From the NCBI RefSeq assembly GCF_002585305.1, contig NZ_NUNF01000029.1, positions 28,068 through 92,067 on the forward strand: DNA of 64,000 nt, written 5' to 3'. Below the pieces are notes generated by a model. It had not been told where the DNA came from. It made no database searches and was given only the letters and a program-made list of their open reading frames with translations. Every line of letters begins with the position of its first letter. Within the stretch, counting starts at the first letter, position 1. The position numbers and the translations under genes are program-made. Below, piece by piece: positions 10,654-20,013 of this stretch. Source of the DNA: Bacillus sp. AFS037270. Its GTDB lineage: Bacteria; Bacillota; Bacilli; Bacillales_B; DSM-18226.

Positions 10654-11559
10654 CTATTTATTTACACAACATAACGCTAACGCTAGTGAATACAACTTGC
10701 TTTCTGCTGAATCAGCTCTTGATGTAAGCACAATTGGAGCGCTTGCTCCCGCAAGGACAGCGCCTACCTTTGCCTTAGCAAAATAAATTAATGATTTATA
10801 TAACACATTCCCAACCTCGATAGTGGGTACTAATAAAATATCTGCATTACCTGCTACGTCGCTGATAATCCCTTTGTGTTCAGCAGCTAATTCAGAAATG
10901 GCATTGTCAAGGCCAAGCGGCCCATCAACAATGCAACCGGAAATTTGCCCCCGTCTATTCATCACTGTTAATGCAGCGGCATCAAGGGTTGCCTGCATAT
11001 CGGGATTAACTGCTTCAACAGCAGCAATTACCGCTACTTTCGGCATTTCGATCCCGACTGATTTGGCAAGTGCAACCGTATTTTTTATAATTTGTACTTT
11101 TTGTTCTAAGTTAGGAGCAATGTTCATAGCTGCATCTGTAATTAAGAGTAGTTGACTAAAACCAGGGACTTCAAAGAAAGCTGTATGTGATAAAACATTC
11201 CCGGTTCTGAGTCCATATTCCTTATTTAAAACCGCCTTTAAAAAGATATTGGATGGAATATTTCCTTTCATTAATACATTTGCTTGTTTGTTGGAAACAG
11301 CTTGAACCGCGGATTCTGCGGCACTGACCACAGAATCTGAATGAACAATTTTTAATTTATGATTATTCAATAGCTCCTGCTTTTGCAATTTAATCAGTGA
11401 AATGATTTTTTCTTGATCACCATAAAGTATAAATTCAGCAAGATTTCGATTTAACGCATCAAGTACGGCCTCAATGACTTCTGCCGTGTCTGCAGCAGCT
11501 ACAGCAACCGTATTATAGCCATTGCGTGTTGCTTGGTTTATCAGTGAGTCTAGCAACAA
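10654..11559 (-). CDS. ptb: Phosphate butyryltransferase
   Basis: Phosphotransacylase that exchanges CoA for phosphate on butyryl-, isobutyryl- and related acyl-CoAs, giving acyl phosphate for Buk. 301 residues with the phosphate acetyl/butyryl transferase fold. The start is one of two adjacent TTG codons at 11559/11556 preceded by AAAGGG; no ATG fits. First gene after the sigma-54 promoter, so expression should depend on BkdR and SigL. Confidence 0.93.
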   Translation of the reverse strand: MLLDSLINQATRNGYNTVAVAAADTAEVIEAVLDALNRNLAEFILYGDQEKIISLIKLQKQELLNNHKLKIVHSDSVVSAAESAVQAVSNKQANVLMKGNIPSNIFLKAVLNKEYGLRTGNVLSHTAFFEVPGFSQLLLITDAAMNIAPNLEQKVQIIKNTVALAKSVGIEMPKVAVIAAVEAVNPDMQATLDAAALTVMNRRGQISGCIVDGPLGLDNAISELAAEHKGIISDVAGNADILLVPTIEVGNVLYKSLIYFAKAKVGAVLAGASAPIVLTSRADSAESKLYSLALALCCVNK

Positions 11560-11604
11560 GCTATCATCAACCCTTTCTTCTCTTCCTCAAATCCACTTTA
11601 AAAT

Positions 11605-11621
11605 ATGCAAGTTTTATGCCA
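11605..11621 (-). promoter_or_regulatory. Sigma-54 (SigL) -24/-12 promoter of the ptb-bcd-buk-bkd operon
   Basis: The minus strand reads TGGCATAAAACTTGCAT, matching the TGGCAC-N5-TTGCW consensus with one change and correct spacing. It lies 46 nt before ptb and just downstream of bkdR, which encodes a sigma-54 activator. BkdR/SigL control is established for the B. subtilis bkd operon. Confidence 0.9.
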
Positions 11622-11688
11622 TACCGCATTTATGTAAACGTTTTATTTTCTTCATCAGAACACTGCAATAAATTTCAGACTGTGAAAA

Positions 11689-13764
11689 TTATTGCGTGCT
11701 ATTTTTTTCAAGATTGTATTTATCTAGTTTATAATAAAGGTTCCTTACCGATAAACCTAATGTTTTAGCTGTCATTGTTTTATTTCCGTTCAAACGTGAA
11801 AGAGTTTCCTGGATAATCCTTGCTTCGTATTCCTCCACCATTTCAGGCAAGGTCTTTTTTAAATTTAGCGGTTCAGCGGATGACAATCCAGAAGATTCTA
11901 TTCTTATCGTTTTATTTCTTAATTCCGGAAGATGGTTAATATCGATTAAGGTATCGTTATAATTCATAAAAATAATCGCCCTGCCAAGGATATTTTCTAA
12001 TTCTCTCACATTTCCCGGCCAGTCATATTCCATTATTTGAGCTAGTGCTTCTTTCGTTACTCCTTCGACATTTCTTCCATAATCCCGATTAATTTTATTA
12101 ATCAGTCTGCTGCATAAAACAGGGATCTCCTCTTTACGCCTCCTGAGCGGTGGAATCTGAATTGGCATGCGGTTTAATCGATAATATAAGTCTTCCCTAA
12201 ACGAACCTTTAGCAATACCCTTTTCCAGATTTACATTTGTTGCAGCAATGATTCGGACGTTTATGTTGATAGGCTTTGTACCACCCACACGGATAATTTC
12301 ACTTTCCTGCAGTACTCTTAAGAGCTTTGCCTGGGTATTGGCAGATAATTCCCCTATCTCGTCAAGAAAGATACTGCCGTTGTTTGCTTCCTCAAAAAGA
12401 CCGCGTTTTCCTCCCCTTAGTGCTCCTGAAAAGGCACCTTCCTCATAGCCAAATAATTCACTCTCTAATAACGATTCAGAAATTGCGGCACAATTTACAC
12501 GAATAAATTTATTGTATTTTCGATCACTCGCATTATGTATGGCATGGGCAAACAACTCTTTCCCTGTTCCCGATTCCCCTCGGAGCAGTACAGTTGCAGG
12601 AGTTTTTGCCCCCAGCTTTGCCTGTTCAATGGCAATTACCATTTCCTCGGATATGCCGATAATATCCTCGAATGTATATTTTGCTTCAAGAGTCCGGATG
12701 ATTTGTCTAGCCCGATTCAATTCTCTGCTTAACGATTTCATCTCTGACATATCATGGATAACACCGACACTGCCTTTTAATTTCCCTTCTACAATAATCG
12801 GGGCTACATTGACAATTACCTCTTTTTTATTGGGGCCTACCCTCATTGGGACACCACGTACAGCCCTTCTTGTTTGTAATACCTTCATATGCATACTTTC
12901 ACCTTCAGAAATGTCAGCATTTGCGGGCTTTCCAATAACTTGATCTTTGGTAAGGCCAGTTAGTCTGGTGTAAGCTGGATTAATAAGGATTCCTCGTCCA
13001 TTCTCATCAACAACAGAGATAGCATCATCACTCGAATGAATAATGGCCTGGAGCATGGTTTGGATTTCCTTTAAATTAGTGATTTCCTCTGCTAAATTAA
13101 CCACTTCTGTTATATCCTTAAAAACAGCAAATGCCCCCATCAATGTTCCATTTTCTTCAATAATCGGAATACGGGTCGTTATAATTTTTCGTCCATTACC
13201 TAATTCCATTTCCTGATTAGATTCCACTCTTCTTGTTTTCAAAATTAATAAAAGCCTGCTCGTCGGGATAACTTCTAGAACATCCTTACCAATTGCCTGC
13301 TCTTTGTTAACACCCATGATTTCTTCGGCTCTTTTATTAAAAAGGATCACTTGTCCTTTATTGTCGATAACCACCATACCATCATTGGCAGCGTTAAAAA
13401 TTAGTTCCTGCTTATATGAATCATTTTGGAGCTTAGCCACAAGTTCTTCCTTTTCTTCCATAAGCTTTGATACCAAGAAGGCAACACTCCCGGGAATTAA
13501 TACCGTTTGCTTATTTTTGGCATTTCGAATTTCATGAAAAACTTCATCATTTCCTGTCACTTCAATAACGATATCAATACTCTCATTTAAATACGTCTGC
13601 CAGCTTGTCCCTGTATTAATTCCCTCTTTGCGTGCGAGGATAATCCCGGGTGCATTTTCATTTCGATCGATAACGACTTGAACGTTAAGCACTTCGGATT
13701 CTTTTAAAATTTCTAAGATTGCCGTTCCACCTTTACCAGCTCCAACAATCATAATGTTCTGCAT
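11689..13764 (-). CDS. bkdR: Sigma-54-dependent transcriptional activator BkdR
   Basis: Enhancer-binding protein that activates the downstream sigma-54 promoter. Order: an N-terminal Rossmann-like segment ([14 protein letters not shown], residues 7-20), two PAS domains (about 120-220 and 240-340), an AAA+ domain with Walker A GESGTGKE near 400 and Walker B IFLDEIGE, and a Fis-type HTH at the C-terminus ([16 protein letters not shown]). The sigma-54 contact loop reads GAFSGA, not GAFTGA, a conservative variant. 691 residues. The gene is upstream of its target operon, 129 nt from ptb. Confidence 0.93.
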   Translation of the reverse strand: MQNIMIVGAGKGGTAILEILKESEVLNVQVVIDRNENAPGIILARKEGINTGTSWQTYLNESIDIVIEVTGNDEVFHEIRNAKNKQTVLIPGSVAFLVSKLMEEKEELVAKLQNDSYKQELIFNAANDGMVVIDNKGQVILFNKRAEEIMGVNKEQAIGKDVLEVIPTSRLLLILKTRRVESNQEMELGNGRKIITTRIPIIEENGTLMGAFAVFKDITEVVNLAEEITNLKEIQTMLQAIIHSSDDAISVVDENGRGILINPAYTRLTGLTKDQVIGKPANADISEGESMHMKVLQTRRAVRGVPMRVGPNKKEVIVNVAPIIVEGKLKGSVGVIHDMSEMKSLSRELNRARQIIRTLEAKYTFEDIIGISEEMVIAIEQAKLGAKTPATVLLRGESGTGKELFAHAIHNASDRKYNKFIRVNCAAISESLLESELFGYEEGAFSGALRGGKRGLFEEANNGSIFLDEIGELSANTQAKLLRVLQESEIIRVGGTKPININVRIIAATNVNLEKGIAKGSFREDLYYRLNRMPIQIPPLRRRKEEIPVLCSRLINKINRDYGRNVEGVTKEALAQIMEYDWPGNVRELENILGRAIIFMNYNDTLIDINHLPELRNKTIRIESSGLSSAEPLNLKKTLPEMVEEYEARIIQETLSRLNGNKTMTAKTLGLSVRNLYYKLDKYNLEKNSTQ

Positions 13765-13952
13765 TTATTTTACCCCTTTTGGTATTAGGAAATTTTTTGC
13801 ATTCACCAAAGAAAAATCTCTGCAATTCTCTTCATTACTAATATTATAACTAAAAGACTCACCTTGACAATTTTCAACTATAAAAAAATATTTTGTTGAG
13901 ATATAATGATATAGAAGTCAGAAAATTATCTAGTAATTGGAAGGATTTATTT

Positions 13953-14186
13953 ATGATACGTATTATCGCTCTCATCATTTTAGTCATTCCAGGTGCATTA
14001 GCGGCTTTAGGAATTAAATTAATGCGTGATATGACATTCGGAATTCTGCAAACGCCATTCCCAAATTTATTATTGCAATTCTTAACAGGATTGATTTTTT
14101 TTATCGGGGGTCTTGGATTTGTAGCCGGATTTATTTTTCACCGTGATCGTAAGCGCAATAAAGTCCAGCCTAAGTTTAAGAAATGA
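13953..14186 (+). CDS. DUF2627 family small membrane protein (YqzF-like)
   Basis: 77 residues starting MIRIIALIILVIPG. Two hydrophobic segments (about 1-20 and 37-62) flank a short loop (GIKLMRD), and the tail is basic. The ATG at 13953 has GGAAGG 8 nt upstream; an earlier in-frame ATG has none. Function is unknown. The same small gene sits between bkdR and yqiK in B. subtilis. It is divergent from bkdR and convergent with yqiK across a shared terminator. Confidence 0.8.
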   Translation: MIRIIALIILVIPGALAALGIKLMRDMTFGILQTPFPNLLLQFLTGLIFFIGGLGFVAGFIFHRDRKRNKVQPKFKK

Positions 14187-14208
14187 TGATTCGTTCGTAG
14201 ATTAACTT

Positions 14209-14247
14209 AAAAGGAGAGGCCGTTCTATTGAACAGCACTCTCCTTTT
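14209..14247. terminator. Bidirectional terminator between yqzF-like gene and yqiK
   Basis: AAAAGGAGAG pairs with CTCTCCTTTT; a second small stem GTTC/GAAC sits in the loop. U-rich on both strands, so it can end both convergent genes. Confidence 0.8.
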
Positions 14248-14266
14248 CAATTAGTAGATCGGTTCG

Positions 14267-14995
14267 TTACAACTTGTTATCATATTGTTTTCTAATCCGA
14301 AGAGCCTTAACGGGATCATCTGTTATAATAGCTGTACAGTTAATATTAAAAAAACGGTTCATATCTATATCTTTGTTCACTGTATAGGGGCGTACTGCAA
14401 TACCATTATCCATGGTATTAATAAGTATATTATCAGACATAGCAGAGTGTTTAGGATGAATCCCTTTTGCCCGTATGGATTGCGAATAAATCCAAGGCAT
14501 ATAAATTCCTTCAATAAACAGTGGTGCTGTTTCAATCTCTGGTGCAATCCTGTAGCTGTAAACTATACTATAATGATTAAAGGACGATATAATAATCCGA
14601 TCACTCAGCCCATAGTTTCTAACCAATTGAACTACTTTTTCTTCCATTCCATCATAGGGAATGAGTCCATTTTTCAACTCAATATTACAGATTAATTTGT
14701 TGGTTTGTAGCCATTCCAATACTTCCGTTAAGGATGGGATCAGTTCTTTTCTTAACCCTTTTTTGTTCGCATTTAATTTTCTAATTTCTTTATATAAGAA
14801 ATCCTTAACAAACCCGCTTCCGGTGGTTGTTCGATCCACTTTTTCATCATGGATCACGACTATTTCACCATCCTTCGTTAACTGAACATCAAGCTCTAAT
14901 CCATCGGCACCAGCTTTTTCAGCTTCTATAAAAGCGCCCATGGTATTTTCAGCAAATGAAGCGGAATATCCGCGATGTGCAAATATTTGTGTCAT
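14267..14995 (-). CDS. yqiK: Glycerophosphodiester phosphodiesterase
   Basis: Hydrolyses glycerophosphodiesters to an alcohol and glycerol 3-phosphate. The GDPD barrel begins IFAHRGYSASFAENT (catalytic HRG...ENT) and continues with ELDVQLTKDG and VVIHDEKVDRTT, giving the metal-binding Glu/Asp and the second catalytic His. The start ATG at 14995 has GGGAAGTG upstream, giving 242 residues. No signal peptide is seen, so the enzyme is cytoplasmic. Located as in B. subtilis, between spo0A and bkdR. Confidence 0.92.
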   Translation of the reverse strand: MTQIFAHRGYSASFAENTMGAFIEAEKAGADGLELDVQLTKDGEIVVIHDEKVDRTTTGSGFVKDFLYKEIRKLNANKKGLRKELIPSLTEVLEWLQTNKLICNIELKNGLIPYDGMEEKVVQLVRNYGLSDRIIISSFNHYSIVYSYRIAPEIETAPLFIEGIYMPWIYSQSIRAKGIHPKHSAMSDNILINTMDNGIAVRPYTVNKDIDMNRFFNINCTAIITDDPVKALRIRKQYDNKL

Positions 14996-15030
14996 ATTTT
15001 CACTTCCCAATATTAAATGGAGGAATATAC

Positions 15031-15171
15031 ATGAAACCTTTACAATTATCAACAGAAACTGCCCTAAAGCTATCCCAAGAATTAAAAATACCGTTAGAAT
15101 AGCTTATGCATTTACCTCAACATATTCTATTACAAAAACTCATGGAATTAGAAAAGAAGGAAAAAAATTAA
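15031..15171 (+). pseudogene. YycC-like small protein interrupted by an in-frame amber codon
   Basis: An ATG at 15031 behind a strong GGAGG (7 nt spacing) opens 23 codons (MKPLQLSTETALKLSQ...), then TAG at 15100-15102, then 22 more codons in the same frame (LMHLPQHILLQKLMELE...) to TAA. The joined peptide of about 46 residues resembles the YycC family, which in my recollection has Gln at this point (PLEQLMHMPQH), so one C-to-T change (CAG to TAG) would explain the interruption. It could be a real nonsense mutation, a suppressed codon or a sequencing error. It ends just before the spo0A terminator. Confidence 0.6.
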
Positions 15172-15191
15172 TCCGGGTAAAAAAATAACAA

Positions 15192-15219
15192 AGGCCTTCA
15201 TTCACTGGAATGAAGGCCT
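15192..15219. terminator. Terminator shared by spo0A and the YycC-like gene
   Basis: Perfect 12-bp stem AGGCCTTCATTC/GAATGAAGGCCT with a 4-nt loop; the minus strand continues TTGTTATTTTTT. It ends spo0A and can also stop plus-strand transcripts. Confidence 0.9.
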
Positions 15220-15239
15220 CAGCTGCTTTAGTGATTTTT

Positions 15240-16031
15240 TCAAGAAGCCTTATGTTCAAGGCGTAATTTATCTGCTACCATGGCAATAAATTCACTATTA
15301 GTAGGCTTTGCTTTCGTCATACTGACTGTATAACCGAATAGGGAGGAAATGGAGTCAATATTCCCCCGGCTCCAAGCCACTTCAATTGCATGACGAATGG
15401 CCCGCTCTACACGGCTTGCTGTTGTATTATACTTTTTAGCGATATCCGGATATAGTACTTTGGTGATGGAACCTAGAAGTTCGATATCGTTGTAAACCAT
15501 TGAAATGGCTTCACGCAAATATAAATATCCCTTAATATGTGCTGGAACTCCTATTTCATGGATAATACTAGTGATGCTTGCGTCAAGATTTTTTGGCTTT
15601 TGTTCAGACTGAGACCGATAGCTTACACTAGGAGCCTTTCTTGTAAAAGTATTGGTATTACCGCTAACTTGACGAATGTGGCTGCCGAGGTTTTCCATAT
15701 CAAAAGGTTTTAAGATAAAGTAGGAAGCGCCAAGTTCAACCGCCTTTTTGGTAACATCCTCTTGACCAAATGCAGTTAGCATAATAACATTTGGAATCGT
15801 TCCTTTTTTTACATCACGTAAACGCTCAAGAACAGCTAATCCGTCAAGATGCGGCATAATGATATCCAGCACAAGAACATCTGGGTCTACGGAAGCAAGC
15901 ATATCTAAACATTCTTGACCGTTATGTGCTATACCGACAACTTCCATATCTTCTTGGGAGGAAATATAGTCCTCTAATAATCCTACTAACTCTCTATTAT
16001 CATCAACAACAAATACCTTTATCTTTTTCAA
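15240..16031 (-). CDS. spo0A: Sporulation master response regulator Spo0A
   Basis: Phosphorelay output regulator that commits the cell to sporulation by binding 0A boxes. The receiver domain covers residues 1-120 with phospho-acceptor Asp56 ([11 protein letters not shown]), acidic D10-D11 and the conserved Lys in YFILKPFD. A variable linker leads to the Spo0A_C DNA-binding domain (about 150-263), including the recognition region [14 protein letters not shown] and [10 protein letters not shown]. Start is TTG at 16031 with GAGGAGG 7 nt upstream (263 residues). Upstream sequence carries a sigma-H promoter and 0A boxes, implying autoregulation. Confidence 0.98.
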   Translation of the reverse strand: MKKIKVFVVDDNRELVGLLEDYISSQEDMEVVGIAHNGQECLDMLASVDPDVLVLDIIMPHLDGLAVLERLRDVKKGTIPNVIMLTAFGQEDVTKKAVELGASYFILKPFDMENLGSHIRQVSGNTNTFTRKAPSVSYRSQSEQKPKNLDASITSIIHEIGVPAHIKGYLYLREAISMVYNDIELLGSITKVLYPDIAKKYNTTASRVERAIRHAIEVAWSRGNIDSISSLFGYTVSMTKAKPTNSEFIAMVADKLRLEHKAS

Positions 16032-16117
16032 ATCCTGTTCCTCCTCATTCAAATCGAGTCTCTATTTTCAATCGAACATTCAAATCGCTTTATTCTCTTA
16101 TTTCTATTCTAAATTAG

Positions 16118-16146
16118 AAATTCGACAATGCAACAAAAATTCCTTT
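16118..16146 (-). promoter_or_regulatory. Sigma-H promoter (Ps-like) of spo0A
   Basis: The minus strand carries AAAGGAATTT (16146-16137) and GTCGAATTT (16126-16118) 10 nt apart, fitting the sigma-H pattern RnAGGAwWW and RnnGAATww. The -10 element coincides with a 0A box. B. subtilis spo0A is known to use a sigma-H promoter. Confidence 0.7.
16121..16128 (-). promoter_or_regulatory. 0A box in the spo0A promoter
   Basis: TTGTCGAA, an exact match to the core of the Spo0A site (TGTCGAA), overlapping the sigma-H -10 element. Confidence 0.65.
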
Positions 16147-16247
16147 CCTTTTTTAAATATTTGTTAAAATAGTGATAAAATCTTATCTTTTCTTTGTTTT
16201 ACTTCCTTTTTCGACTTAAATCGCATCATTTCCAATTTATTACTGTC

Positions 16248-16257
16248 TTTTGTCGAA
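16248..16257 (+). promoter_or_regulatory. Second 0A box upstream of spo0A
   Basis: TTTTGTCGAA on the plus strand, about 120 bp upstream of the first box and in the opposite orientation. A weaker relative (TTAAGTCGAA, minus strand, near 16208-16217) lies between them, so the region may hold three Spo0A operators as in B. subtilis. Confidence 0.6.
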
Positions 16258-16276
16258 TTATCTTTATACAAAAAAG

Positions 16277-16308
16277 AAGCAAAATAGGTCATTACACCTA
16301 TTTTGCTT
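16277..16308 (-). terminator. Terminator after spoIVB
   Basis: Twelve-bp perfect stem AAGCAAAATAGG/CCTATTTTGCTT with an 8-nt loop, followed on the minus strand by CTTTTTTG. It separates spoIVB from spo0A. Confidence 0.9.
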
Positions 16309-16313
16309 GGAAT

Positions 16314-17603
16314 TCAACTTGCTTTTTCTTTCGGTGTTTCATATATATTAATTCCAGCTTCATTTAGCATCCACTCAATATGGACTCCATAGCCGGATGT
16401 AGGATCATTGACGAAGACATGTGTTACAGCTCCGACAAGCTTACCGTTTTGAATAATCGGACTGCCACTCATTCCTTGTACAATTCCTCCTGTCTTTTCA
16501 AGCAGCTTTGGATCGGTTACTTTTATAACCATGCCTTTTGTTGCCGGAAACTTTTGCGGGATTGTACTAACAATTTCGATATCAAATTCTTCTACTTGAT
16601 CACTATCAACCACTGTTAAAATTTTTGCAGGTCCTTCTTTCACCTGATCAGATAGGGCAATCGGAAGTGGTTTATCCAATATACCATTTTTTAATTCACG
16701 GTTTAATTCCCCGAAAATTCCAAACGGGCTGTTCTTTTGAATGTTACCAACAATTTCATGATCGGAAGAAAAACGAGCAAGCTTTTCACCTGGGTCTCCA
16801 TTACTTCCTTTTTCTATCGATGTTACAGTAGAACGGACAATTTGACCATCTTCAACGACGATTGGTTTTTTTGTATCCATGTCTGAAATTACATGTCCAA
16901 GGGCACCATATTTTTTAGATTGCGGGTGAACAAAGGTCATGGTTCCAATACCAGCAGCAGAATCTCTGATATATAGGCCAAGCTTATAAGTGTTCTCTCC
17001 TTTATCTTTCAAAGGAGTTAGTTTGGTGGTGAATTTTCCACTTTCTCGGCTTATTACTAAATCGAGGGGTTTACCATCTTGTCCTGCCGATTGAACAAAA
17101 GGGGCTACGTCTGTCATTTTCTCAATTTTACTGCCATTGATTTCTGTTATGATATCTCCAACTTTAATTCCTGCAATTTCACCTGGAGATTTTTTTCCAT
17201 TTGCTGTGTTAATTAAATGGTGACCAACCACTAACACACCAACTGTATTTAATTTTACACCAATTGATTGACCTCCGGGTAAGACACGGAAATCTTTTAA
17301 GACACGTACATCAACCTTTTTAATCGGGATCCCTGCATACTCTAGAAGCATTTCGTTCTTGCCGTGTTCATTTGCTTTAACAGATACCGACTTTTTTTCC
17401 TGATTAAGTGTGATATTTGAATTGTGAGAAGCTATGGTGGCTGTTACCGGTGCAGCCTTTTGGAACGTGTAATCTTGTCCTTCAAAAACAGTTATTGACT
17501 TTGGTATTGAAAGGTATTGCTGTAAGGGCTGAAAAAAAATAAGGCTAATTAATGAAACAAGGAGAATTCCACCAATAATCTTTCTAATTATTTCTAACTT
17601 CAA
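16314..17603 (-). CDS. spoIVB: Stage IV sporulation serine peptidase SpoIVB
   Basis: Intermembrane serine protease made in the forespore. It cleaves SpoIVFA to trigger pro-sigma-K processing. An N-terminal membrane/secretion segment (residues about 9-28) is followed by a PDZ domain (about 125-185: [16 protein letters not shown]) and an S55 peptidase domain with His in GALGHVI and nucleophile Ser about 381 in GMSGSPI. The start is uncertain: TTG at 17603 has GGAG 10 nt upstream; GTG at 17612 is too close to it. 429-432 residues. Confidence 0.95.
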   Translation of the reverse strand: MKLEIIRKIIGGILLVSLISLIFFQPLQQYLSIPKSITVFEGQDYTFQKAAPVTATIASHNSNITLNQEKKSVSVKANEHGKNEMLLEYAGIPIKKVDVRVLKDFRVLPGGQSIGVKLNTVGVLVVGHHLINTANGKKSPGEIAGIKVGDIITEINGSKIEKMTDVAPFVQSAGQDGKPLDLVISRESGKFTTKLTPLKDKGENTYKLGLYIRDSAAGIGTMTFVHPQSKKYGALGHVISDMDTKKPIVVEDGQIVRSTVTSIEKGSNGDPGEKLARFSSDHEIVGNIQKNSPFGIFGELNRELKNGILDKPLPIALSDQVKEGPAKILTVVDSDQVEEFDIEIVSTIPQKFPATKGMVIKVTDPKLLEKTGGIVQGMSGSPIIQNGKLVGAVTHVFVNDPTSGYGVHIEWMLNEAGINIYETPKEKAS

Positions 17604-17700
17604 ATCCTTCACTCTCCTCGCTTCTTTTCATTGCACTTATAAAAATGGCTACATCTATAATTTTGCCTCCTTGACAATCATTTATAACTTCGTTCAACAT

Positions 17701-17729
17701 AAAAAAGCTACCCAATTTGGATAGCTTTT
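17701..17729 (-). terminator. Terminator after recN
   Basis: Stem AAAAGCTA-CC pairs with GG-TAGCTTTT (one mismatch) around AAATT, with T6 at the minus-strand 3' side. It overlaps the recN stop region. Confidence 0.8.
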
Positions 17730-19417
17730 CATTTTATCTTATTTTTACCAGCTAATTGCAATAATTCTTCTGCATGTTTCTTCGTTAAATCGGTTATTTC
17801 CGTACCAGAAATCATTCGACCTATTTCTTTTATTTTCTCTTCTGTCTTTAATGGTGTAACAGATGTCTTTGTACGTCCGCCCTTTATAATTTTTGCAATA
17901 AACAAGTGAGTATCTGCCATTGCTGCCACTTGCGGTAAGTGCGAAATACAGAGAACTTGAGAACCCGCTGCGACCTTATATATCTTTTCGGCAATCGATT
18001 GGGCGACTCTACCGCTGACACCGGTATCCACTTCATCAAAAATAATGGATGTTACCCCTTGATGTCTAGAGAAAATACTTTTTAATGCCAGCATAATTCG
18101 TGACAATTCTCCACCCGATGCCACCTTTGACAATGGCTTTAAGGGTTCGCCAGGATTGGTTGAAATATAAAACTCTATATGATCGACACCATTTTTAGCA
18201 AAATGATGCTGTTCGGATTCAAATCTTATTTCAAAAATAGTTTTCTCCATATACAGTTCTTTTAATTCTTTATGAATTAATTTTGTCAGCTTATTTGCCC
18301 ATTTATGGCGGAGTTCTGTTAATTGTTGTGCTTCAAGGACCAAGTCTTTTTTGATAGACGTTAATTCCTTTTCGAGTTCTCCAATATGCGTTTCTTTGTT
18401 TTGCAATGTTTCAATTTCTTCTTCAATCTTGGCAGCATATTCTAATATTTCTGTAATGGTTTTTCCGTATTTCCGTTTAAGCTGATTAATTTCGTTTAAA
18501 CGACCTTCAATTTCGTTTAATCTCTGCGGGTCATATTCTAGTCCGTCTAATTCATTTCTTAATGTATGTGCGGCATCTTCTAATTGGTAAAAACTATTTG
18601 AAACTGAATCAGATAAATCTTTATAGGTTGAATCAAGTGCAGCAGCCTCTTCAAGTGAGCCCATGACCAGCCCAATCCAATCTAGTCCCTTTTGTTCTCC
18701 CTTTAGAGCGTTATAGCCAGTTTGGATGGCTTCAAATACCCTTTCGAAGTTCCCTAATCTTCTTTTTTCCTCAGACAATTCTTCATCTTCATTTGGTTTT
18801 AAATCTGCCTTTTGGATTTCATCTAATTGAAATTGAATTAGGTCCAGCCGATGTGCCGTCTGCTGGTCATTCTCGCTCAAAGATTTAAGTTTATGTAATG
18901 TCTGCTCAAAGCGGCGAAATACCTGTGAATATTCATTCTGAGCAGGATAAATTGCCTCTGCCCCGAATTGATCAAGTAATGTCAGGTGTCTTGTTTCATC
19001 CATAAGCTCTTGATGTTCATGCTGTCCATGAATATCTACAAGTGTTGCACCTATTTCTCTAAGAACTGAAATGGTCACGAGTTTTCCATTGATTCGGCAA
19101 ACACTTTTCCCAGTTCGGGCAATATCACGCCGTAATATGACCATCCCCTCTTCAATCTCAATCCCAAATTCAAACGCTTTTGACTTAACTGGGTGGTTAG
19201 GATCATCTATTTGGAATAACCCTTCAATAATGGCTTTTTCTTCACCATGACGGACAAATTCAGCCGACCCTCTGCCACCCACTAATAAATGGATGGCATC
19301 GATAATAATGGATTTACCAGCACCTGTTTCACCTGTTAGAACGGTTAACCCTTTTTCAAACGAGATTGACAAGTCCTCAATAATGGCGAAATTTTTTATT
19401 GATAATTCTGCTAACAA
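17729..19417 (-). CDS. recN: DNA repair protein RecN
   Basis: SMC-like ATPase acting early at double-strand breaks. Walker A is GETGAGKS near residue 31; a long coiled-coil middle with Glu/Lys/Leu-rich heptads follows; the signature (KVASGGELSR) and Walker B (IIFDEVDTGVSG) lie near residues 455-500. The start TTG at 19417 has GGGGGA 7 nt upstream and gives MLAELSIKNF, as in B. subtilis (562 residues). Follows argR by 16 nt, the usual Bacillus arrangement. Confidence 0.96.
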   Translation of the reverse strand: MLAELSIKNFAIIEDLSISFEKGLTVLTGETGAGKSIIIDAIHLLVGGRGSAEFVRHGEEKAIIEGLFQIDDPNHPVKSKAFEFGIEIEEGMVILRRDIARTGKSVCRINGKLVTISVLREIGATLVDIHGQHEHQELMDETRHLTLLDQFGAEAIYPAQNEYSQVFRRFEQTLHKLKSLSENDQQTAHRLDLIQFQLDEIQKADLKPNEDEELSEEKRRLGNFERVFEAIQTGYNALKGEQKGLDWIGLVMGSLEEAAALDSTYKDLSDSVSNSFYQLEDAAHTLRNELDGLEYDPQRLNEIEGRLNEINQLKRKYGKTITEILEYAAKIEEEIETLQNKETHIGELEKELTSIKKDLVLEAQQLTELRHKWANKLTKLIHKELKELYMEKTIFEIRFESEQHHFAKNGVDHIEFYISTNPGEPLKPLSKVASGGELSRIMLALKSIFSRHQGVTSIIFDEVDTGVSGRVAQSIAEKIYKVAAGSQVLCISHLPQVAAMADTHLFIAKIIKGGRTKTSVTPLKTEEKIKEIGRMISGTEITDLTKKHAEELLQLAGKNKIK

Positions 19418-19433
19418 GGTACTCTCCCCCCAT

Positions 19434-19883
19434 TTAAAGCATGTCAAGGAACCGGTTTGTAATGACCTCGGTGTCTTCCGGTGTTCGACAAATTATTAAC
19501 ATGGTATCATCACCACAAATTGTTCCCAGTATTTCATCCCAGTCAAGATTGTCAATTAATGCACCTATTGCCATAGCGTTACCAGGCAGGCATTTCATGA
19601 CGAGTAAATGACCCGCGGAATCAATTCTGACAAATGCATCAATAAGCGATCGTTTTAATTTTTGTAAAGGGTTAAAGCGTTGATCTGCTGGCAAGCTGTA
19701 TTTATAGCGGCCATCTGTTAATGGTACTTTAACCAAGTGCAATTCTTTAATATCCCTAGAGACGGTTGCCTGCGTTACGTTATATCCTGCGCTCTTTAAT
19801 TCATCTACTAATTCATCCTGCGTCTCAATATCGTTGCTGGCAATAATTTCTCTTATTTTAATATGGCGTTGACCTTTATTCAT
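19434..19883 (-). CDS. argR: Arginine repressor/activator ArgR (AhrC)
   Basis: Hexameric arginine-responsive regulator of arginine biosynthesis and catabolism. An N-terminal winged helix (residues 1-70, including [12 protein letters not shown]) is followed by the C-terminal oligomerisation and arginine-binding domain ([15 protein letters not shown]). 149 residues, full length. ATG start with GAGGTG upstream. Sits between yqxC and recN as in B. subtilis. Confidence 0.96.
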   Translation of the reverse strand: MNKGQRHIKIREIIASNDIETQDELVDELKSAGYNVTQATVSRDIKELHLVKVPLTDGRYKYSLPADQRFNPLQKLKRSLIDAFVRIDSAGHLLVMKCLPGNAMAIGALIDNLDWDEILGTICGDDTMLIICRTPEDTEVITNRFLDML

Positions 19884-19993
19884 TTTTTCACCTCGTAATA
19901 AAAGAACATCAGTTATGTCCTATCTACCAATATGTTAGCCCATTTCCAAAGGAATGTACATTTTTTTCTCATAAAAATACATTCACATGCAAA

Positions 19994-20013
19994 AGGATAG
20001 GCTATTTGCCTAC
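19994..20013 (-). terminator. Possible weak terminator at the end of yqxC
   Basis: GGGTAGGC and GCCTATCC can pair (one G-U) around AAATA, followed on the minus strand by TTTTGC. It overlaps the yqxC stop codon; the short U-run makes efficiency doubtful. Confidence 0.4.

Noticed and set aside
11631..11648. cre-like site (TGTAAACGTTTTAT) upstream of the bkd sigma-54 promoter
   Set aside because: One key position of the consensus is missing and AT-rich DNA gives such matches easily; not strong enough to list as a feature.
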